64,000 bases of DNA, taken from NCBI GenBank assembly GCA_947359465.1, contig OX375873.1, forward strand, positions 86,799,978 to 86,863,977. The letters run 5' to 3'. The translations under genes were made by a program, and so were the position numbers. Shown piece after piece: positions 42,788 to 55,130 of the stretch (positions within the stretch are counted from its first letter, which is position 1; each line of letters opens with the position of its first letter). The DNA comes from Metellina segmentata (Eukaryota > Arthropoda > Arachnida > Araneae > Tetragnathidae). The notes below the pieces were generated by a model, which worked only from the letters and a program-made list of their open reading frames with translations, was not told the DNA's origin and ran no database searches.

Positions 42788-45700
42788 AATTAATTGACTC
42801 TTTCAACTTTCAGTTCTGCAAACCCTACTCCAACGTTCCAAACTGACAGCTTTTTTTTTTTAAACTTTTTAAAGTGAATTTAAAAAAATAAAGTTTCTAA
42901 GAGATCAGAAATTATTTGCCCATCTAATGACTTCAATGTACACGATTGTTTCTTCATCGTAAAAGTATATTCAAGGACCAAAACGTTTTTATAACGATGC
43001 TTGCGATTAAATAAAATGCATGAATTCACGGTCTTCATCGTATCACATGCTTTCGTGTGTCGGTTTGGATTGCTATAACATTTTGAGAATCATTTGATGG
43101 TTTTGGACATTTTAAAGACGAGTACTTTCATATAACTGGTCTATCATTTGCAAGACCAAGATGAATTCGAAGTAACAACCCGATTAAATAGAGGTTGTTT
43201 GATGTCAACTAGTAAACATTTGCGAATTTCCTAGAGAACCCAGAAGATGCTTTAAAACTATCGGCCAGAATGATACTCAAAACTTTTAATGCATCAAAAA
43301 AATATTTAAAATTTTTGTTCCTTTTTCTTGTAGACATTCCGTCGAGAAATAATTGGTTTACGAGAAACAGGGATACAGCGCTACTACTGCAAAATCAACT
43401 TTAAGGAAATATTCTTTATGGCAGGTAACTATCCTAAATAGTATAGTAAAGTTATTAACTTAATACGAACACATTATACTTTACACACAAAATATTCTAG
43501 CGTGTTGAAATTCAACTAGATGCACGTGTGACTTATTTTCCAAAAAATAAATAATAAAGTAACATTACTTCAATAATGGATTAAAGTTGAGAAAAATCAA
43601 TAACGGTGTGCAATAATTATAATTTATGTAGACTCACATTAATGATTTCAATAGCAATTATTCACTAATACTTGAATATTCAAAGAGTGACAGAAAATTT
43701 TAAATTGCTGTACATCGTTAAAAAAATACTATTTCACGTATGGGCCGCGGAAAATAAAGCTTGTCGATGTGCTATGCATAGTAGATGGGTAAGTTAAAAA
43801 CCACTGTTGACCTTATTTGATTTTGTAATACTATATTGGAACAAAAATTCCAACTTTGGTGTTAGTTTCTAAACATAATCAAAACAAACAAGTCAGCCCA
43901 TTGAAAACTTTCAATATATGTTATTCCCATGATAATTGAATCGATAGGTATTATAGCACCTTAATCTGCAACTGAAGAAATCTCATATCTCCGAATTTCT
44001 GAATATTAAGCAGTACATATACTATTTCAAGCGCATTCAAGTAATCATTTTAGCGCCTCTCCCCACTACTAAATTTCTTTCATTTTTTTATTTATGTTTA
44101 TTGCTAAATTATCGACATCATTTTATTTCCCTCAGGTTTCAATTTAATTAAATATTTCTGTCAAAGTAATAAGTATCATTCTCAAATTTTAACTATGGCA
44201 GAATCATTGATATTATGTAAAACTATTTGGGTTTTAATTTTTATCATTTGATAAGATAAATTCAACAGTGTATTTTCTATTTCCAAACATTTCTTCGTTA
44301 CGTTGTTTCTTGTTTTTCATACATTTATTAATTTATCTTTTCTCGGTTAATAACCTGCAGAGTATCAGTCGAAATTCAAATATTTTCATACACAATTTTT
44401 ATTTCGCAAAACTCACATCAGTTTGATTTTTAATGTGCTTAATATTACAAAATAACATTATTCAACGATTCATAACAGCTAAAGTTTAAAAATAGTAGTA
44501 AATGAATTTTAAATCATGAACAGACTTAATCTTGAAAAATAACATTACTGAAAGAGTTCTTAACTTTATACTTTAAATTACTAGTAAATAAGTGTTAAAT
44601 ATATTTTTGATATTATGCTGCACTTCACGTTTATAAATCTCAAAGACTCCAAACAACAATTCTGAAAATAATTACCTTAAAATATGAAAAGTGTGGTATT
44701 TAACTAGACAAATTATCGTTTAGAATGTTGTTATAGATATTTTACGAACACAAAAGTAAAAAATACAACACGTAGACTGCATTGCTATCTCAATAAATTC
44801 AGCAACACTCTTCAAAAAAATGCAGCAATACATTATACATTACATACGCGTACGTTCTTTTTACATGTATCTCGAATACGTGCCTAACCTTCGAATGCAT
44901 CAATAGTTATTTACAAGAAAACCGTGATTCAAATTCTAGTTTTCTCTATTGTAGGCCGCGAAACACAATTTTTGTATTTCCATAAACTTCCCCATTCCAA
45001 GATATGGTTCTAAATAACTATAGATGGGTGAGTAAGAACTATTGTGTAATGTTGACAGCACCTATTGTATGCAGTAGTTCGGCCTGCTGATCGGATTGTC
45101 GAAATATGCAAATTTTCGATAGGGCTGCGGGTATTCATTGTATACTTCGGTGATTCTGAATCCATATATACCCTCTATCAAGTCTGTTTTAGTTGTAAAT
45201 AGCACAGTTCCATCACTTTCAATCTCAATCTTGTCTAAATTTGATTGCTAAACATTCTTGTCTTGCTAGGAGGATAATCCGTTTTTCAATGAAAGTTTTT
45301 TTTTTCACACGCTATTGAAAACTTCGTTATTAATATATCATCCGCTAACACGTGACGCTCAAAGTAAAAAAACACAGAAAACGAAGAGGGTAATTATACT
45401 CTATATGCTAAAGACACTGTATACTTCAAGAAGAAATCTGAGCTCCATGCAATGAAAAAATTGCTCTGTTGAAAATTGTTCATCAGTTTAAATATCACCA
45501 TATTCTAATCTAGAAGAGCTAGAAACTCCTCTCGCAAACATTTTGATCTAATGTGATTCATTTGTTGGGTAATGATGTCTTGTTAAAATTGAATCCACTG
45601 AATGTTTACGTCAAAGAGTCAAGTGATTGAAAACATTTTTTTCTAACATCTGAATTCTAGATGTGATTTCATATTGTATTTCATGGTGAAAATTTCAAGA

Positions 45701-45850
45701 AGGACTGTGAACGCATCTTTCAAAGCACCCCCGTCTCATTGAATTTGTTCAAATTTTTAGGTATTTTTGTAACATCATAACTTAGGTCGCCACACTATCC
45801 TACTAGTCAAGAATGTTATACCTCCAATTCTTTATTTGTGGTTAACTGTT
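42788..45850. other. A/T-rich stretch with dispersed-repeat scraps
   Basis: 43020-43190 is paralogous to 51385-51530 (shared TTTCGTGTGTCGGTTTG, TTTTGAGAAT, GATGGTTTTGG, TTTTTAAAGA, CAAGACCAAGA). The rest shows no gene or repeat that I can name. Confidence 0.45.
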
Positions 45851-46061
45851 GTTAACACTCCTGTTGGCTGTCTCGATGAGATATCTAGTAATTATTTAAA
45901 CTGATAAGACCTTAATGGACGATTTATATTGCCAATAGAACGAAATTGACAAGATTTTGATGGGTTACATATCTTGTCAATAGAATAAATTTGATTAGAT
46001 TTTAAGTGCGTCATCAGCAAAAAATTTGCATTATCCTAATGACGAGACATCTTGTCATTAG

Positions 46062-46847
46062 TAGGGCAACTTTTTTGTTGCAGTAAAAATGGGAAAAGTT
46101 GCATTTATCATTCCCTAAAGTTGCATTTATGGAAATAAAGTTGCATTTATTTTTGATACACTAAATTCTTAAATAAATTATTCGTAAAAAATTTAAAAAA
46201 TTCAACATATATTGACAATTTTAGTCGTATACAACAGTATTATAATACATACTGAAATACAGAAAAACGTTGAATGGCCGATCCTTGGCCAGAATTTTTT
46301 TAACATTAAAAACCTGCGCCAGCCGCAGTCATATAATGTGCTGTACCGGATAGTAGAAGCGTAAAATCCTTACGCTCAACATTCAGAGATTTTAAAACGT
46401 CATCTACAAGGCGAACAATATATTGATGATCGACACTCACCTCGCAAACTCTGCAATCGATTACGCAAGTTTTCTCTGGATTATTAAGAGTGCCAATTAA
46501 TGTGTTTAAGTACTTCTTGCCATTTATTTCACTTTCGTCTTAGGACTAACACCTTCTTACCATGAACTTGTTTGATCCGCAATACTTCAGCGTTAGCAAG
46601 ATCAGACACACGTGATCGAAGGGTTGATTCAGAGAGAAAAAAATGAAATAGTAATTTGATATTAATTAATTTTAAGCTATATTTTAAAAAGTTGCAGGTG
46701 GTTGCATTTATGCAAAAAGTTGCATTTATGTTGCGGATATAACTCACTTACTATACACCCCATGTAGGAGGAATTTTGGTATTAGTACTTTACATTCAGC
46801 GTAGAATGCGTGAAAAAAAGTTGCATTTGTTGCAAAAAGTTGACCTA
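46062..46847 (-). mobile_element. hAT element with 8-bp duplication and transposase remnant
   Basis: Ends TAGGGCAACTTTTTTG and (reverse strand) TAGGTCAACTTTTTGC. The flanks GTCATTAG (46054-46061) and GTTATTAG (46848-46855) are the 8-bp duplication typical of hAT. Words like AAAGTTGCATTTAT are repeated near both ends. It is 786 bp long, an internally deleted derivative. Confidence 0.88.
46303..46747 (-). pseudogene. hAT (ZBED-like) transposase remnant
   Basis: On the minus strand a first piece reads FLSESTLRSRVSDLANAEVL. A second piece in another frame reads GKKYLNTLIGTLNNPEK, then VRLVDDVLKSLNVERKDF and LLLSGTAHYMTAAG before TAA. The last block corresponds to the L.DAA.YM..AG segment around a catalytic aspartate in arthropod hAT/ZBED-like transposases, here with the aspartate replaced. 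Frame breaks and missing C-terminus show it is dead. Confidence 0.78.
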
Positions 46848-46990
46848 GTTATTAGCAAAATTGATCATATCTCGATGGACTAAGTATCTCGTTTAACTAT
46901 TTGGAGTGTTAAAACGTACCATATAAAATAATTTAATCCTCCATAACGCAAGAAAACAGCGGACGCTCAGGGAGCAGTTGTTTGATTGAA

Positions 46991-48583
46991 TGTACTATTA
47001 TCTAGAACTAAGTATTAAGTATTTATGCAAGTACCATGTAACGAACGTCTACTCAAAAAGGTTAGACCTTCTTCACAATCACACTAATACTTTTAGCTCT
47101 GATTTCAACCTTGCAAAAGCCTGTTTTGAAGGTTGAACAACTTTTCTTGAATCGGATGCTTATTGTTATCAGTTCAGCACTAATTTCAATTTTCGTTTGA
47201 ACAGATTGTTTGTTACTGAAAACATCGTTAATTTTTAATTTGTTTGAAACAACTTGCAGTATGTTAAAAATAATAATTTGGAGTTTGAAGTATTTTCTTC
47301 AAATTATTTCACACCGGTTTAGACGGAAACTTCAGATACCAATCCGCGTTTAAATTATTATGACATTTCGCACTCTATTAATTTTGTATCGTATTCAAAA
47401 AGATATAGAGAAGACAAATACTTGTTTCATTTGTTCAAGTTCCTACGTTGGTCTGTTTTTCAGAAAGACGTCAACACTTAAAAACGATTTTCTCATCCTG
47501 TGCTTTAATGAAATTCCATTATAAAATTATTTCAGTAATTGAAAGACTTCCTGATCTGCCCAAATTATGTCTTCTATGATACAATAAAAGGTATATTGGA
47601 GTCGTAAATTTTTATTTCGATTTTTTTTTTCTTTTTGTCTTAAGGATGTCAACACTAAAACCGGCGTTTTTTATCCCGTGCTGTAACACTCAAAAACCAT
47701 CTAAACCGCTTCTCGACTCATGCAAAAAATCTCACCTTGCGCCGCACAGCCACACAAAACGAGCACCAAGCAAACAAGCTGACGCCCGCACCGCCACGTG
47801 TTTCTGGAAGATATCAACATCGCTCTTCCTTCGTGGGGAAACCAACCTCAACGACACAACGTCATTTCTTCTCACTCAGCCGAAGTCCGAGTCCGCCGGT
47901 TTCCCCTCAAACACGGCTTTTTAATCCGCTGGGTCGTAGCAGGCGCCATCTACCGGGATGCTGGGGAACGATCATCCCGAGACGGGATCGATCTTCCGAA
48001 GTTTCAAACGGTGGCGAGAGATGTATGGATGATATTCGAGCCGGGTGGAATGAGTGGGTTTTATTGGACAACGGATTGTGTCAGGTTCGATTTCTCGTGT
48101 GATATCGGGGAGCATTTTTCTCTGGTAAGGGGGTCACGCACAGTGCTGGACGGTGCTTGACCAGTTCTTTTTTTTTATTCCATTTCATTTCAGGGAATAA
48201 AAGTCTACAGGCCAAAGAGGAAGTGGATTTTTTTTTCATCCAGAGGTAACAATTCGTTGCGTGTCTTCTGAAGACGGACCATTTTCATTTCGAGGTACTT
48301 ATCAGATGATGGATAAAATCGTAGTTGGATAAAGGTATATAAGGCTGAGGCTAAAATATTATGTTTGAAAGACAGCGGTCTATCTCATTGACATAGGTAA
48401 TAAAGTAGTAATAAACACATTTTACGCTTTCAGCTTGTGAATTAAAAAGGGATAAGGCCTTATTCAAAATCGGTTATGGGGTATTCGAACGAAAAGTTAA
48501 AAATGTCCTTTGTGTTACCTATTGAAAAAGTTGATAATCAATTACTTGTAGATCATTTGTAGTTGAAGGAAGATTTCTTACTT
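46991..48583. other. Unassigned stretch with a G/C-rich island
   Basis: A/T-rich DNA surrounds a G/C-richer island at about 47646-48160, described separately. No repeat family is recognised. Confidence 0.35.
47646..48160 (+). other. G/C-rich island with three overlapping open frames
   Basis: This is the most G/C-rich unique stretch in the window. Plus-strand frames at 47646-47924 (92 codons), 47737-48102 (121 codons) and 47798-48160 (120 codons) overlap in all three registers, which G/C-rich sequence tends to produce by chance. A GTAAGG at 48125 could be a splice donor. It could be a host promoter or exon or part of an unknown element. No protein family is recognised. Confidence 0.3.
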
Positions 48584-49324
48584 GCAAAGTTATGTGTATT
48601 TCGTTGCTCAACCATCCATGTGGTTTCGACGATAAATATCCTCCATCAAGATATAATATATTTTGATGACGTGATTATATCAAAAATGACGCGATATATC
48701 GCATCTAAGGTATCTGTTCCCGATATTTTAATGATAACAAGATTGAAATCTGGTCAACTTTCTTGAAAAAAACGAGATATATCGTCAATAAAGATATGGT
48801 GGCTTTTGCTAATGACGAGATACCTCGCTTGCAAAGTTATGTGTATTTCGTTGCTCAACCATCCATGTGGTTTCGACGATAAATATCCTCCATCAAGATA
48901 TAATATATTTTGATGACGTGATTATATAAAAAATGACGCGATATATCGCATCTAAGGTATCTGTTCCCGATATTTTAATGATAACAAGATTGAAATCTGG
49001 TCAACTTTCTTGAAAAAAACGAGATATATCGTCAATAAAGATATGGTGGATTTTGCTAATGACGAGATACCTCGCTTGCAAAGTTATGTGTATTTCGTTG
49101 CTCAACCATCCATGTGGTTTCGACGATAAATATCCTCCATCAAGATATAATATATTTTGATGACGTGATTATATCAAAAATGACGCGATATATCGCATCT
49201 AAGGTATCTGTTCCCGATATTTTAATGATAACAAGATTGAAATCTGGTCAACTTTCTTGAAAAAAAACGAGATATATCGTCAATAAAGATATGGTGGCTT
49301 TTGCTAATGACGAGATACCTCGCT
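48584..49324 (+). repeat. Three-copy 247-bp tandem repeat
   Basis: Units start GCAAAGTTATGTGTATTTCG at 48584, 48831 and 49078 and are nearly identical (single differences such as TATATCAAAA/TATATAAAAA). Each contains CGAGATATATCGTC and GACGAGATACCTCG, linking it to the dispersed ATATCTCGTC family. The near-identity implies recent amplification or ongoing homogenisation. Confidence 0.95.
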
Positions 49325-50403
49325 GACACAACTACCAGAAAGGTACAAATTTCTTTTACTTTAATTTTAAATATTTATTGATTATAAACATTGAATTTTT
49401 CAACTTTTTAAAGACTAATTCAAACAAAGACAAATAAAAAACAATACACTACATTGTAATCGTAAATGAAGGTCTCTGTTTACTGTTAAATACATTTACA
49501 GAGGCGAGATTTAGAAAGCAAATAAAACTTAATAGATTCCAGCCATTGCACTCTCTAAACATCAGTAAAATAAATAAAATGATTGAATTTAAAAACTTTA
49601 AATAAGAAACAGCAATACGTTGTTTCTCATACTCGGTACTTGCCTTTAATATCATATTCATGTTAAGAGCCTGTTCATGATGTTGAAATGTATTTTAAAG
49701 CTATAAAACCTGTGAATACATTCATTAAAAGTGTACCCCTTTGAAGCGTTTGGATATTTATCATCATCAAACTGCAGAGATAACTTTTATTCATTAAGCT
49801 ATTACTGAATGATAATCCAATTTTAAAGCATTTTATAAAGTTTATACTATGTTAAAGCACTTAATGTTTTTTTCAGAATATCAATATTTCCTAAAAACTG
49901 AAGTTTTTTTTCCATCAACAAAACTCTCCACAAGGTGAAACATGATTTACAGCTAACTCAGAGTTCATGAAACCACTCTTGCAACATAATACTTAAAAGT
50001 ACCGAAGGACATTTTTAGGAGCATGCACAACACATTGAAAGTGCTCTTGGAGGATTTCGTATGTTTAAATTTTGACTGGCTGATTAATATCCTGAAGCAT
50101 TTTTGAGAACATTCTATATCCGATCTTTCACAGTACAAATATTCAGTGATTGTGGGAAAGTGTTTAATTCATATTAAGAATTCATTGCATAATTATATTG
50201 TACCTTTCTAAAGAAAAAGGTTAAAGTCATAATAATTATTAATCATTAATTCAGTAAGCATTGTTCCGTTTCTTATTAGAAAACAAGCATACCAGTTTTC
50301 TAATACCTATAGAAATGCATATTTATAGGAAGATATTCTTCCATTGCTTTTCAAAATGCAGAGTCTCTTCTGACATCAATGCATTTTTGCTCTGCTCTAA
50401 AGA
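49325..50403. other. Unassigned A/T-rich DNA
   Basis: No feature is recognised. Confidence 0.4.
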
Positions 50404-50459
50404 ATGAAGAATCCATTCTTGTACCGAGGCATACAAAAGACGTGTTCTACCATAAACTA

Positions 50460-50694
50460 TATCATCTTTTCCTTCACTGAGCTTTCTTGCAGAAGTCCTA
50501 TAATCAGTTACTGGCTTTGTGAAGAAATATTGGGTTGCAGTGGATTCCTAGCCCTTGTGGGAATCATGGAAATGAAACTTCAGGCGATGAGACCTAGACT
50601 ACTTGCTTACATCGTCATTTTAACCTGTTGTCTCCATCTCTTTTCTATATGTCAAACTACTATTCGAAAATTTTATGGAAATGAGAAGATCTAA
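50460..50694 (+). pseudogene. LINE RNase H relic
   Basis: From 50528 one frame reads IGLQWIPSPCGNHGNE, the final conserved block of LINE RNase H domains (compare QWIPSHV…GNE in the 31.8-kb LINE). It breaks down within 30 codons on both sides. The copy is far older than the 31.8-kb fragment, and the family cannot be assigned. Confidence 0.55.
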
Positions 50695-50699
50695 GACAT

Positions 50700-51133
50700 G
50701 GTGCACACATCCATTTTCAACGTGCGGCGCCGCTGCCGCAACGCAAGTGCTGTCTGAGATACATTAGATCCAATGGAGCAGTGCACACATGCCTCCAGCG
50801 CCGCTGGGGCGACGCACGTCCAACTTGACTGCAATTTCTACCGCAGTTCCCCACGATTGCCGCACATGAATCTCCGTTCTGAAATACCTTGTTTACGTAA
50901 ACAAATTGAATATAAATAGTAATTAATAAATGGTTGCATCCAGTAACGTCTATTTTGTTTCAAAATATACTTTTTCTTACACCAAGTAAGCGAAATAAAC
51001 ACTTTTTCTTCGATAGAATACCTATCGCAAATGGCGCGAAATGAGTTCGTGCGTCATTTCACGGTTAGGCGTGCATAGTTGGGCTTCGGTGCCGCAGTGG
51101 AGCCGCACGTTGAAAAACCGGATGGGTGCATCG
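50700..51133. mobile_element. GC-rich TIR element (non-autonomous)
   Basis: The left end has GGTGCACACATCC, CAACGTGCGGC and GCCGCTGCCGC; the right end read on the minus strand has GATGCACCCATCC, CAACGTGCGGC and CCACTGCGGC. The left subterminal motif is repeated at 50787 (GTGCACACATGCCTCC). The design resembles PIF/Harbinger-type MITEs, but no target duplication could be fixed, so superfamily is inference. Confidence 0.6.
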
Positions 51134-52245
51134 GTTGCGCAAAAACATTGAAATAAGTGTAAGATTGTAATTTTGAGAAACAAGGGCGGCAACGCATGTG
51201 GTGGGCAGGGTTGCTCGCAACCAAAAACTGCACCGTATGCGTTAGGGAGGGACAGTTTGATATGTCTAATACCTACCGACAGTACAATTTCACACTCTCA
51301 AATTTCGAATACAACACTCAAATTTTGAAACGGACATGAAAATGTTTCCTGTTTATGATAAATACAACTCACAAGTGTACCCGGCTCATATGATTTCGTG
51401 TATCGGTTTGAATCCCCATGACAATTTGAGAATATTTTGATGATTTTGGCCTTTTTAAAGATGAATGGTTTCATGGACTTGGTTTAGCATGTGCTAGACC
51501 AAGAGGAATTAGAAGCAACAGCTATCACTTTTTGGTATTCCCTTATATTCCTGACGTCGAGTGTGAGGTTATATTTTTGAAGTGACTGCACAGTTATACT
51601 GGACTTCAAGATATCGGATGATCGATAGAGCAACAATAGGATTTATAGAGCAAAGGAATTGTCATATTTATTGAAGGCATGAAAAATCTCAATAAACTGT
51701 CCATGAGGTTTGATTTCATGCTCCTATTAAACAGGTTAACCATCCTGGCGGTTTCCCCGATTAAGTGTCTCGTCATTAGCTAAAGTAACCAGATCTATGG
51801 ACTAGACAACGTCATTAGAAGAAAACTTACCAGACTGATCTTGTCATTTCAATAAATCAGCTGTATCTTGATAACTAAATATCTCGTCATTAGAAAAATT
51901 AGTCGGGTCTCAATGGACGAATTATCTGATCTAAATTACCATCAAGGTTAGGTCTCACACTTAATTTTTCAACTTTTGCTAGTTGTGAACAACCGTTCAC
52001 CATCGCAAATCGTGTCTTAAGATTCCGTCATACTCTCCGCAGCAGTTGCTCATGGTCACCTATTGCTATAAATAGACTAGGATATCCACACAACACTTAG
52101 TGAGTGGCAGAAACCCACTGACGGCATAATGTCTTTATCTCTGATAGTAATTTTTCTAACAGGTTAATTAATTGAATAGTTTCATCATGGCATTGCTTGA
52201 ACGGATTTGTGAGATCCACTTTGATTAACCTTGTGCACCAAAGCG
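51134..52245. repeat. Dispersed repeat stretch (51385-51990) in unassigned DNA
   Basis: 51385-51530 matches 43020-43190. 51740-51960 contains the ATATCTCGTCATTAG units (AGTGTCTCGTCATTAGC, AATATCTCGTCATTAGAAAA, GGACGAATTATCTGATC). The two pieces may belong to one long dispersed element. Confidence 0.55.
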
Positions 52246-52421
52246 GGTTATGCCACACATCACATTCTTACATGTATATTTGTACAATCATTTTATAGAG
52301 AATCCTCACAGTCATTCAGGATGTACAAACAATCATGCATTAATCCGGATTTGCACCAGGAACCTTTAGATCTAGAAGCCAGTATCATTACCACCGAATC
52401 GATTGGTCTCCGCCAATAAGG
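52246..52421 (-). repeat. SINE S1 head fragment
   Basis: Reverse strand: GGTTCCTGGTGCAAATCCGG (B-box region), GGCTTCTAGATCTAAAGG and CGGTGGTAATGATAC (A-box region), equivalent to the head of the copy at 61352. It lies head-to-head with the next SINE. Confidence 0.7.
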
Positions 52422-52745
52422 ATAGGGCTACGGTAGACCGATAGGAAGAGTAACGGATTATCATCCGGAGGGTTGTGGGTCGAATCCAACCAAAGCCCGA
52501 ATTGTACAAGGGGTCTGGTGCGAGCTAAATCAGTCGTGGCCTCAAATGTCCTCAGGTTGGCGTGGTATGGAAGTTTAGGGAGTGCGTTGCCAGCTCAGGT
52601 GTGACCTCGTTATCCAACCGTGATTCAAATTACGTGGTGTTGTCCTCGAAACTTTCCTTTCGAGTTTGATCCCAGACCGTTGCCAATAGCCCGTTGTGTT
52701 GCTCCAGTGGGACGAAAATTAAAAATACCATACCTACCGACAGTA
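52422..52745 (+). mobile_element. SINE S1, near full length
   Basis: It has a tRNA-like head with B box GGGTCGAATCC (52477-52487), the S1 body (GTCGTGGCCTCAAATGTCCT, GGAAGTTTAGGGAGTG, CCAGCTCAGGTGTGACCTCG) and the 3' part (GATCCCAGACCGTTGCCAAT, AGCCCGTTGTGTTGCTCCAG, ACCATACCTACC tail). It is the copy that best shows the whole layout apart from 61352-61682. Confidence 0.85.
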
Positions 52746-53504
52746 GGGATAAACGTTTTACTTCCGATTACCTATCTTATAACTGAAACTAAATATTTTA
52801 TAAAATCACAGACCAAAAAGATTAAATCCATCTACTAATCAAATATTTGGTTAGGCGATTAGTTCCAAATGTTTGGTTAGGTGATTAGTTCCTAATGTTT
52901 GTCACATTAAATAGATCTACCACCCTATATTATAATACCCGAAATAAAAAGTTTAAGTCATTCTTGCAAGATAATTTAAATTTCAAATGTGTGGTTATGA
53001 ATCTGAAGTTTTCAAAGGACTGTTTCCTTACTATAAAATTGCACTGTGGAATTCCCTTAGTGTATCGTGTACTTATTGGTTGGAATAGAATTTTCATCGA
53101 AACGACTTCTAAGAGTAGTGTTCTAAATAAAACTTTGCGGGTGGTGTATTTTGGCTTGCAAGAATATTCAATAACTCAGGTGCTAATAACTGTTTATATT
53201 TATCTACCTATGATGAGACAAAACCGAGAACTATTTTATTTTGGTAATTAATAATTCCATTAGGTTCCTGCGATTTAATGGTAAATATTAAATATGTTTT
53301 TATCTTTTTCATAGTAAATTATGCTAGATAGTACACAGAACTTTAAAGTTGTACTGGTCTACACCCTAAAAAATGAAAAAAATCTACAATAAATGTAAGC
53401 AACAAATCGTCGACTTTCAGAAAAACACACTAGGTCAATAAGCATAGTTTTTAGAAACAAATGGTAGTTAGTACAAATGGTAGTAACAAATTGTAGATTA
53501 GGTG
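52746..53504. other. Unassigned A/T-rich DNA with a 118-codon frame
   Basis: The ATG-initiated frame 52895-53251 has no recognised domain and is typical of chance A/T-rich frames. A short duplication (TTTGGTTAGG.GATTAGTTC.AAATGTTT) occurs at 52850-52900. Confidence 0.3.
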
Positions 53505-53690
53505 TATAGTTGAATTGACGTCGCACCGAAGCAACAAAACCGGCTACTAGCAACGATTTGGGATCAAGCCAGAAGAGAAAAATCTAAGGACAGCACATTG
53601 TAATTTTTTACCACGATCAGATGACGAGGTCAACACCTGAGCTGGTACCTAAACTTTCAAACCATGTCAAAGACATGGACATTTGAAACA
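53505..53690 (-). repeat. SINE S1 fragment
   Basis: GACGTCGCACCGAAGCAACA, TTGGGATCAAGCC, TTACCACGATCAGATGACG and CAACACCTGAGCTGG match S1 on the minus strand. Confidence 0.75.
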
Positions 53691-53889
53691 ACGACAGATT
53701 TAAAGTGCATTCTCTAAATTGTACTCATAATGCTAAGCACACTAAATGTGTTTCTCAAGAATAAATCTAACATTCTCTCAATGAAAAAGAACTTTATTAG
53801 TCAAAAAACTACAACATTCTGGTTTAGGAAAATTAAGAACCTCGTATATGAAAATTTCGACTTAGTGTGCTTCTTTGTAAGGAGACAAA

Positions 53890-54213
53890 ATTATAAATTA
53901 TAAATCATCATCACAATCGTTTTTGTGTTACAATTTGTGTACTATATATGAGAGGTCAAGAACAACTTATACAAATTTTGACGAAATTATAACTTAGACA
54001 AATTTATAAATTCAAAATCATCATCACAATCGTTTTTTGTGTTACAATTTTTGTACTATATATGAGAGGTCAAGAACAACTTATACAAATTTTGACGAAA
54101 TTATAACTTAGACAAAATTATAAATTCAAAATCATCATCACAATCGTTTTTTGTGTTACAATTTTTGTACTATATATGAGAGGTCAAGAACAAATTATAC
54201 ACATTTTAGAACA
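53890..54213 (+). repeat. Three-copy 113-114-bp tandem repeat
   Basis: AATCATCATCACAATCGT occurs at 53903, 54016 and 54130. Each unit continues with TTACAATTT.TGTACTATAT, ATGAGAGGTCAAGAACAA and GACGAAATTATAACTTAGAC. The last unit fades near 54213. Confidence 0.92.
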
Positions 54214-55130
54214 AAAAAAGCTATGCCTTGGGATAGAATAAAAGATAAGACTGATAAAGTAATAATCTCCAACTCAGTTTATAGAATGAATTGTGACAAG
54301 CTAAGTCACTTTTATTCTTTGTTCCAAAGAAATAAAATCTGTTGCGGTTTCATAATTCGTCCTCAATATGAACAGGTAAACAACACGAACTGAAAGTAAT
54401 AAAACGCCGATACTTTTTGAAAAAGCCCCATCACTTTAGTAAACAGTACTACTGATTGCGGTGAACAAAAATCTCGCCAGCATAGAAAAAGGAATAAAAA
54501 TTTTAAAATATTGGAGGGAAAAACAAGCTTGTTTCGTCCTTTTTCAATTGGTTTTTAATGTGTATCTGTTCTTTGTAAACACAGGCCAGAATTGTTTCGT
54601 AATCTGACGTCAGAAGATGCTTATTTTAGCTCTTCGTGTAATCGTTTCAAGAGACTTTAAAATGAAAGTGGGAGCTTTATATATATTGATTTTGGCATCT
54701 ACTTAAAACCAGTCTGGTCCGTAGTGGATATACATGAAAATCTCGGAATCAGAAATATTTTTCGAGTAAAATATCGCAGCGGCTCCAGAAAATCAGCAAC
54801 TAAAGGAAGACTTATTTACTCTAAGTATGAAAAATCATCTTCATTCTTTTAGTTCACACATTTACTTTCCATGTCATTTTTTCTTAGCCAACTAGATAGC
54901 CTAGATAGAGATCCATTCCCTGTCATTATCCAGTTTCGTAATCTTTCTGGGGAGGGTGTTTTTTCTGTCTCGTTTACTTGATGTTAAAAGTATAGCCTAC
55001 GTATGGTGTTTTTATGTAAGAGCACCGTATTATTTTGAGATAACGTTTATTCCTCGTTACACTCATAATTCCACCTTGAAACGCGCAATCTTTTCATCTT
55101 GACTTCTAACCAATTCCGAATTTTTTACCA
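54214..55130. other. Unassigned A/T-rich DNA
   Basis: No feature is recognised between the tandem arrays. Confidence 0.4.

Larger units (their letters stand above)
45855..46990. repeat. Dispersed ATATCTCGTC family, copy split by a hAT element
   Basis: Units around GATGAGATATCTAG, GGACGATTTATATTG, TTACATATCTTGTCAATAG and GACGAGACATCTTGTCATTA recur about every 50-60 bp, then resume after the insertion (GATCATATCTCGATGGACTA). Related stretches lie at 48584-49324, 51740-51960 and 57390-57580. Confidence 0.6.

Noticed and set aside
48584..49324. CRISPR array
   Set aside because: The repeat is a head-to-tail tandem of 247-bp units without unique spacers, and the genome is eukaryotic.
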